From Paenibacillus_T sp033239625 (GTDB lineage Bacteria > Bacillota > Bacilli > Paenibacillales > Paenibacillaceae): a stretch of DNA of 64,000 nt. The stretch is taken from positions 62,001 to 126,000 of the forward strand of contig NZ_BTCK01000006.1 in the NCBI RefSeq assembly GCF_033239625.1. The letters are read 5' to 3'. The notes beneath the pieces are model-generated. The model saw only the letters and a list, made by a program, of their open reading frames with translations. It was not told where the DNA came from and did not search any database. Position 1 is the stretch's first letter. The number at the start of each line of letters is the position of its first letter. This document shows, piece after piece, positions 59,323 to 64,000 of the stretch. The position numbers and the translations under genes were made by a program.

Positions 59323-60714
59323 TCACCAACCTTTTTCAGAATCCGTAATATGAAGCAGTTCGGCGCGTACGTCCGAGATCAAGTACAGCGTGCCGGTCAC
59401 GACGCCAAGATCGCCTTCACCTATTAATTGCTTAAGCTTATCGAGCGCCGCACGCCAATCCGGCTCTACGATGAGATTAACCGAGGAGCCAGTTTCTGCC
59501 GCTATTTCCCGAACGATTGATCCGAACGACTCCGCATTCATCTTTTTGCGAAAATCAGGCTCGGTCACGATCAGTGAATCCGCTATTGGCAGTATATGCT
59601 TAAGAGTCTCGGTGTGATTCTTATTCTCGAGCATTCCCATCATGACATGTGCCCGATTATACGTATAAGTAGACTTCAGTGCAGCTGCCAGCGTCTGAGC
59701 ACCCTCTGGATTGTGGGCGCCATCGAGCAAAATCCGCGGCTTGCGCGTCACCATCTCGAGACGGCCAGGCCATGCAGATGCACGAAGTCCATCATTCAAT
59801 TGGTCATCATCAACGAGAAGCGCATTGTATTGACGAAGCACTTCAAGCGCCATGATGGTCAGGGCCGCATTCGCAACTTGATGCGCGCCATTAAGCGATA
59901 TCTCGAGCGGTTCAATCGAACGGAACGGTCCGCGGAAACGGAACGACTGCCGATCTTCCTGTGCCTCAATCTGTTCGTAGTTGAACTGCTCGCCCAGCAA
60001 GTACAGCGTACTCTTCGACTGCGCAGCCTTCTCCTTCAGAATCGCAATGACTTCTGGCTGTGTCGCCGTGCTGACGACCGGCACGCCTGGTTTAATAATG
60101 CCGGCTTTCTCCCATGCGACATTCTCGATCGTATCGCCGAGAATATCCATATGGTCGTGGCCAACATTCGTAATAAGCGAAATCGCAGGAGATACGATGT
60201 TCGTGACGTCCATCCTGCCGCCTAGCCCCGTCTCCCACACCACATAATCAGGGAACGTTACTTTAGCAAAATACAAAATCGCAATCGCAGTCGAAACCTC
60301 GAACATGGTAGGCGAGCCAAGCTCGGTCGCTGCAATAGCCTCAACATGCGGTTTCAGCATATTGGACAGATCGCGGAGCGTGTCCTCCGGAATGTCCTCG
60401 CCATTATACTGAAAACGATTCGTAAACTTCGTAATATACGGAGATGTGAACGTACCGACATCATAACCGCTCTTGATCAGTACCGACGTCAAATAAGCAC
60501 ATGTCGAGCCTTTGCCATTCGTGCCCGCTACATGGATGAAGCGCAGTCTCCGTTCGGGATTGCCCAGGCGCTCCATAAGCAGCTGCATCCGCTCCAGACC
60601 TGGACGGACGCCGAATGGAATAAGGCCGTTAATCCAATCAGCCGCTTCTTGATATGTAGAGAACGGAGCGGCGTTGTCCGCCGCTGCCGCCGTATCAATG
60701 CGTTGTTCGCTCAT
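59323..60714 (-). CDS. folC: Folylpolyglutamate synthase / dihydrofolate synthase
   Basis: FolC adds glutamate residues to folates. From ATG 60714 the protein has 463 residues, with GVRPGLERMQLLMERLGNPE near residue 35, the ATP loop HVAGTNGKGSTCAYLTSVL near 63, YVVWETGLGGRMDVTNIVSP near 155 and ILLDGAHNPEGAQTLAAAL near 320. Mur-ligase fold, normal length. The frame is open eleven codons upstream, but AGGAAGG fits this ATG. It follows valS by 47 bases, as in B. subtilis. Confidence 0.95.
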   Translation of the reverse strand: MSEQRIDTAAAADNAAPFSTYQEAADWINGLIPFGVRPGLERMQLLMERLGNPERRLRFIHVAGTNGKGSTCAYLTSVLIKSGYDVGTFTSPYITKFTNRFQYNGEDIPEDTLRDLSNMLKPHVEAIAATELGSPTMFEVSTAIAILYFAKVTFPDYVVWETGLGGRMDVTNIVSPAISLITNVGHDHMDILGDTIENVAWEKAGIIKPGVPVVSTATQPEVIAILKEKAAQSKSTLYLLGEQFNYEQIEAQEDRQSFRFRGPFRSIEPLEISLNGAHQVANAALTIMALEVLRQYNALLVDDDQLNDGLRASAWPGRLEMVTRKPRILLDGAHNPEGAQTLAAALKSTYTYNRAHVMMGMLENKNHTETLKHILPIADSLIVTEPDFRKKMNAESFGSIVREIAAETGSSVNLIVEPDWRAALDKLKQLIGEGDLGVVTGTLYLISDVRAELLHITDSEKGW

Positions 60715-60761
60715 CTGTTTCACTTTCCTTCCTGATAGAGGAAACACACACTTATTGCACC

Positions 60762-63422
60762 TTACGCGCGAAGTTCAGCGATTCGGGCAATGACTTTATC
60801 GCGTTTGTCCGCGTAGTCTGCCATCTTCGCTTTCTCTTCTTCGATAACCTTCGCCGGCGCTTTCGAAACAAACCCTTCGTTACCGAGCTTCTTCTCGATT
60901 CGCTCAACTTCACCGTTCAGCGTTTTCAGTTCTTTCTCAAGACGTGTTATTTCCTGGGCAATATCAATCAGTCCTGCAAGCGGCAGAAGCAGCTCTGCGC
61001 CTGTCACAACAGCCGACATCGTTTTGTCTGGCGTCTGGATCGCAAGTCCTGCATCCAGCTTCGACGTCCCGCAGAAACGCTCGATAAATTCGCGGTTGCG
61101 TTCCACGATTGCAAGCTCCGCTTCGCTGGAAGGCTTGATCAGCAGCTCGACCTTCTTGCTCATCGGCACGTTCACTTCTGCACGAATGTTGCGAACCGCA
61201 CGGATCATATCCATGAGCAGCTCCATCTCGCGAACCGCTTCAGGCGATTCCAGCGCCGGATCGAACGTCGGCCATGCTGCAAGGGTGATCGTCTCGCCTT
61301 CATGCGGCAAGTGTTGCCATATCTCTTCGCTAATAAACGGCATGAACGGATGGATCAGTCGCTGCGTACGATCAAGTACGTATGCGAGTACGGATTGCGT
61401 AGCTTTCTTGGCAGCTGGATCGCTGCCGTACAGGTTGAGCTTAGCGAACTCGATGTACCAGTCACACAGGTCATCCCAGATAAAGTTATAGAGCAGACGT
61501 CCCGTCTCGCCGAAATCATAGCTGTCGATCAGACGCGTAATATCGCGGGATGTCTCATTCAGGCGGTGCAGAATCCAGCGGTCAGCTGTGCCCAGCGGCA
61601 CCGTAATGTCGATATCGGCAGCCGTAACACCTTCGAGGTTCATGAGCGCAAAGCGCGAAGCATTCCAGATCTTGTTCGCGAAGTTGCGCGCCTGCTCAAC
61701 CTTCTCCCAACGGAAGCGGAGGTCTTGACCTGGCGTATTGTTCGTCGAGAGCATGAAGCGCATAGCGTCAGCGCCATACTTCTCAATAACGTCCAGCGGG
61801 TCAACGCCGTTGCCCAGCGACTTGGACATCTTCTGGTTGTTCTCGTCACGAACAAGACCATGCATAAGCACGTCTTTGAACGGAATTTGATCGGTGAATT
61901 CCAGCGCCGTGAAGATCATGCGCGCTACCCAGAAATAAATAATATCGTAGCCCGTTACGAGCACATCTGTTGGGTAGAAACGTTTGAAATCTTCATGATT
62001 CTCATCCGGCCAGCCGAGCGTCGAGAACGGCCACAGCGCGGAGCTGAACCACGTATCAAGTACGTCCTCATCTTGCTTCCATGGTGAACCTTCGCTGTCT
62101 GCGCCTTCCGGAGCCTCTACGCCAACGAACGTTTCGCCCGTCGCCGTGTTGTACCATGCCGGAATGCGGTGACCCCACCATAGCTGACGGGAAATACACC
62201 AGTCGCGTACGTTCTCAATCCATTGCAGATACGTCCGCTCGAAACGATCCGGTACGAAGTTAACGCCGTTACCGCTCTTCTGTGCTTCGATCGCACGATC
62301 AGCCAACGGCTTCATGGATACGAACCACTGCGTCGACAGGTATGGCTCAACAACAGCGCCGCTGCGCTCGGAGTGACCAACTTGGTGTACATGCTCCTCA
62401 ATGCGGATGCAGATGCCTTGTTCCTGCATATCCTTCACGATTGCTTTGCGGCAATCCGCACGGTCCAGCCCTTGGTAAGGGCCGGCATGCTCGTTCATTT
62501 TGCCGCTCTCATCCATGACCGTAATTTGCGGCAGGTCATGACGAAGACCTACTTCGAAGTCGTTCGGGTCGTGTGCTGGCGTAATCTTCACCGCACCGGA
62601 ACCGAAGTCTTTCTCTACATACTCGTCGCCGATGATTGGAATTTCACGGCCGATAATCGGCAGTACAAGCGTACGTCCGATCAGGTGCTTGTAACGCTCA
62701 TCTTCTGGATGAACCGCAACCGCCGTATCGCCGAGCATCGTCTCTGGACGTGTCGTTGCAACGATAATATGTCCGCTGCCGTCTGCCAGCGGGTACTGCA
62801 GGTGATATAACGCACCTGTTACTTCTTTATATTCAACCTCAATGTCGGACAGCGCCGTACGAGCGGCAGGGTCCCAGTTGATGATTTTCTTGCCGCGGTA
62901 GATCAGGCCCTTCTCATAGAGACGGACGAATACTTGACGAACAGCTTGGGACAAACCTTCGTCCAGCGTGAAACGCTCGCGGGAGTAGTCAAGACCAAAG
63001 CCCATCTTCGCCCATTGCTCGCGGATCGTATTATTGTACGTTTCTTTCCATTCCCATACTTTCTCCAGGAACTTCTCGCGGCCGAGATCATAGCGGGACA
63101 GTCCCTGCTCGCGCAGCTTCTGCTCAACTTTCGTCTGCGTAGCAATACCGGCATGGTCGCTGCCCGGCAGCCAGAGCGCATCATAACCCTGCATCCGCTT
63201 CGCGCGCGTCATAATATCCTGCAGCGTGAAGTCCAGCGCATGACCGATATGCAGCATGCCCGTTACGTTCGGAGGTGGAATTACGATCGTATATTTCGGC
63301 GCATCAGGACGCTTGCCCGCTTCAAAATAGCGGCCTTTCATCCAGTAGTCGTACCATTTAGCTTCCGCGCTCTTCGGATCGTATGTCGTCGGCATCGCGG
63401 TCGTTGCTTGATTGTCAGACAT
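60762..63422 (-). CDS. valS: Valyl-tRNA synthetase
   Basis: ValS charges tRNA-Val and edits threonine mistakes. From ATG 63422 (after GGAGG) the protein has 886 residues. It has the class I HIGH motif (PPNVTGMLHIGHALDFTLQD near residue 47), a CP1 editing domain, the KMSKS motif (NQKMSKSLGNGVDPLDVIEK near 525), an anticodon domain, and a C-terminal coiled coil (IAQEITRLEKELKTLNGEVE from about 815). Length is normal for Bacillales. A T-box leader controls it. Confidence 0.98.
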   Translation of the reverse strand: MSDNQATTAMPTTYDPKSAEAKWYDYWMKGRYFEAGKRPDAPKYTIVIPPPNVTGMLHIGHALDFTLQDIMTRAKRMQGYDALWLPGSDHAGIATQTKVEQKLREQGLSRYDLGREKFLEKVWEWKETYNNTIREQWAKMGFGLDYSRERFTLDEGLSQAVRQVFVRLYEKGLIYRGKKIINWDPAARTALSDIEVEYKEVTGALYHLQYPLADGSGHIIVATTRPETMLGDTAVAVHPEDERYKHLIGRTLVLPIIGREIPIIGDEYVEKDFGSGAVKITPAHDPNDFEVGLRHDLPQITVMDESGKMNEHAGPYQGLDRADCRKAIVKDMQEQGICIRIEEHVHQVGHSERSGAVVEPYLSTQWFVSMKPLADRAIEAQKSGNGVNFVPDRFERTYLQWIENVRDWCISRQLWWGHRIPAWYNTATGETFVGVEAPEGADSEGSPWKQDEDVLDTWFSSALWPFSTLGWPDENHEDFKRFYPTDVLVTGYDIIYFWVARMIFTALEFTDQIPFKDVLMHGLVRDENNQKMSKSLGNGVDPLDVIEKYGADAMRFMLSTNNTPGQDLRFRWEKVEQARNFANKIWNASRFALMNLEGVTAADIDITVPLGTADRWILHRLNETSRDITRLIDSYDFGETGRLLYNFIWDDLCDWYIEFAKLNLYGSDPAAKKATQSVLAYVLDRTQRLIHPFMPFISEEIWQHLPHEGETITLAAWPTFDPALESPEAVREMELLMDMIRAVRNIRAEVNVPMSKKVELLIKPSSEAELAIVERNREFIERFCGTSKLDAGLAIQTPDKTMSAVVTGAELLLPLAGLIDIAQEITRLEKELKTLNGEVERIEKKLGNEGFVSKAPAKVIEEEKAKMADYADKRDKVIARIAELRA

Positions 63423-63456
63423 GTTCACAACCTCCATCAACTATTAGAAAAATAAA

Positions 63457-63790
63457 AAAAACCTTTCGTCGCAAAGGACGAAAGGTTCTAGCTTCCGTGG
63501 TACCACCTTCATTCCATGCAGATTGCTGCGAATGGCTCGCACTGCATGGCACTCAAACAGATAACGGCTGTGTCCGGCCGAACCTATCAGCTGCATAGTA
63601 ATAGGCAGCGTTCAGTCCTGGCAACTCCGGGGCGACACGCGGCATCGTCATTCCTACGGATCCTCTCAGCGTAACGGCTCCGCTCTCTGAAGGCACGAAT
63701 ACGGCGCTTCCCTTTCCTTGTTATTGCTCATATAGTTCGCGAGATCTGAACAGACCGAACCATCGATTCTTGTCGTCAGATGCATATATG
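63457..63790 (-). promoter_or_regulatory. T-box riboswitch of valS
   Basis: The leader binds uncharged tRNA-Val and allows read-through. Seen are the T-box sequence AAGGTGGTACCACGG (63509-63495), which pairs with the tRNA acceptor end, and the terminator with arms AACCTTTCGTC and GACGAAAGGTT followed by eight T (63487-63457). Upstream are stem I elements (AGAGAGCGGAG near 63690, GCTGAGAGGATCCGTA near 63670). A GTC triplet at 63636-63634, in GTGTCGCCCC, is a candidate Val specifier. Confidence 0.92.
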
Positions 63791-63793
63791 GTA

Positions 63794-63822
63794 ATAATAC
63801 TTCTCTTGGCGAAACAAGTCAA
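63794..63822 (-). promoter_or_regulatory. Sigma-A promoter of valS-folC-murC
   Basis: Minus-strand TTGACT (63822-63817) and TATTAT (63799-63794) have a 17-base spacer, just upstream of the T-box leader. Confidence 0.88.
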
Positions 63823-63824
63823 CC

Positions 63825-63995
63825 GAGGTGAACCGTCTGTTGCCGTTTTTAGGCGGCGCAGTACGGTTCATTCCGGAGAAATCCAAACATTAAGAACAAG
63901 TGGTATTCTTGAGCCTTCTTGGATTTTGAGGTGAACCGTCTGCAACCCCAATTAGGCGATGCTGTACGGTTCATTCCGGAGAAATACAAGCATTA
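63825..63995. repeat. Two direct copies of a hairpin element upstream of valS
   Basis: Copies at 63825-63892 and 63928-63995 (period 103) share GAGGTGAACCGTCTG at one end and TACGGTTCATTCCGGAGAAA at the other. In each, TGAACCGT and ACGGTTCA form an eight-base inverted repeat with a loop of about 26 bases. The first copy abuts the -35 box of the valS promoter. More copies may lie beyond the window. Confidence 0.85.
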
Positions 63996-64000
63996 CGTAT

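Overview
The window is a block of conserved core chromosome from an endospore-forming Firmicute, most likely Paenibacillaceae (Paenibacillus, Cohnella or a relative). The evidence is the gene order and the sporulation genes, seen together with features unusual for Bacillus subtilis: a stand-alone ruvC, separate secD and secF, and an RNase E/G next to spoIVFB. Nearly every gene lies on the minus strand, so the text below follows transcription from high to low coordinates.

Layout. (1) 57.9-63.9 kb: valS behind a T-box leader, then folC and murC. (2) 49.4-57.7 kb: a secreted stalk-domain protein, then a five-gene envelope glycan cluster (6-TM protein, flippase, GT2, UbiA-type phosphoribosyltransferase, DUF212 phosphatase-like protein), a SpoIIB-like SPOR protein and a DUF4321 protein. 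(3) 42.7-49.3 kb: the shape and division block maf, radC, mreBCD, minCD, rodA. (4) 38-42.6 kb: an apparent insertion with a plus-strand secreted xyloglucanase (GH74-X2-X2-CBM3) and a D-2-hydroxyacid dehydrogenase. (5) 30-37.6 kb: spoIVFA, spoIVFB, RNase E/G, a chemotaxis receptor, and rplU-prp-rpmA-spo0B-obg. (6) 24.5-28.4 kb: pheB-hom-thrB-pheA. (7) 18.7-24.4 kb: safA, bofC, ruvCAB. (8) 7.2-18.7 kb: a SpoIID-like protein, queA-tgt-yajC, a PAP2 enzyme, yrzE- and yrbG-like genes, spoVB, comN, secDF. (9) 0.1-7.2 kb: a CDF-like protein, recJ, apt, rel, dtd.

How the genes work together. Several stages of sporulation are represented: the phosphorelay (spo0B), engulfment (SpoIIB-like and SpoIID-like proteins), the pro-sigma-K checkpoint (bofC, spoIVFA, spoIVFB), cortex (spoVB) and coat (safA). 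prp lies between the two ribosomal protein genes and probably cleaves the N-terminal extension of L27. queA, tgt and yajC sit next to each other, as in many bacteria. hom, thrB and pheA share an operon-like run headed by pheB, an HTH-ACT protein.

The least ordinary parts are the cluster at 51.4-56.1 kb, which pairs a DPPR-synthase-like UbiA enzyme with a PAP2-like phosphatase behind a leader carrying a 66-bp tandem repeat, and several intergenic hairpin repeats (near 6.1, 21.1, 28.5 and 63.9 kb). No tRNA, rRNA, transposase, phage gene or CRISPR array was recognised. All functional calls come from reading translated sequence and motifs; no database search was run.
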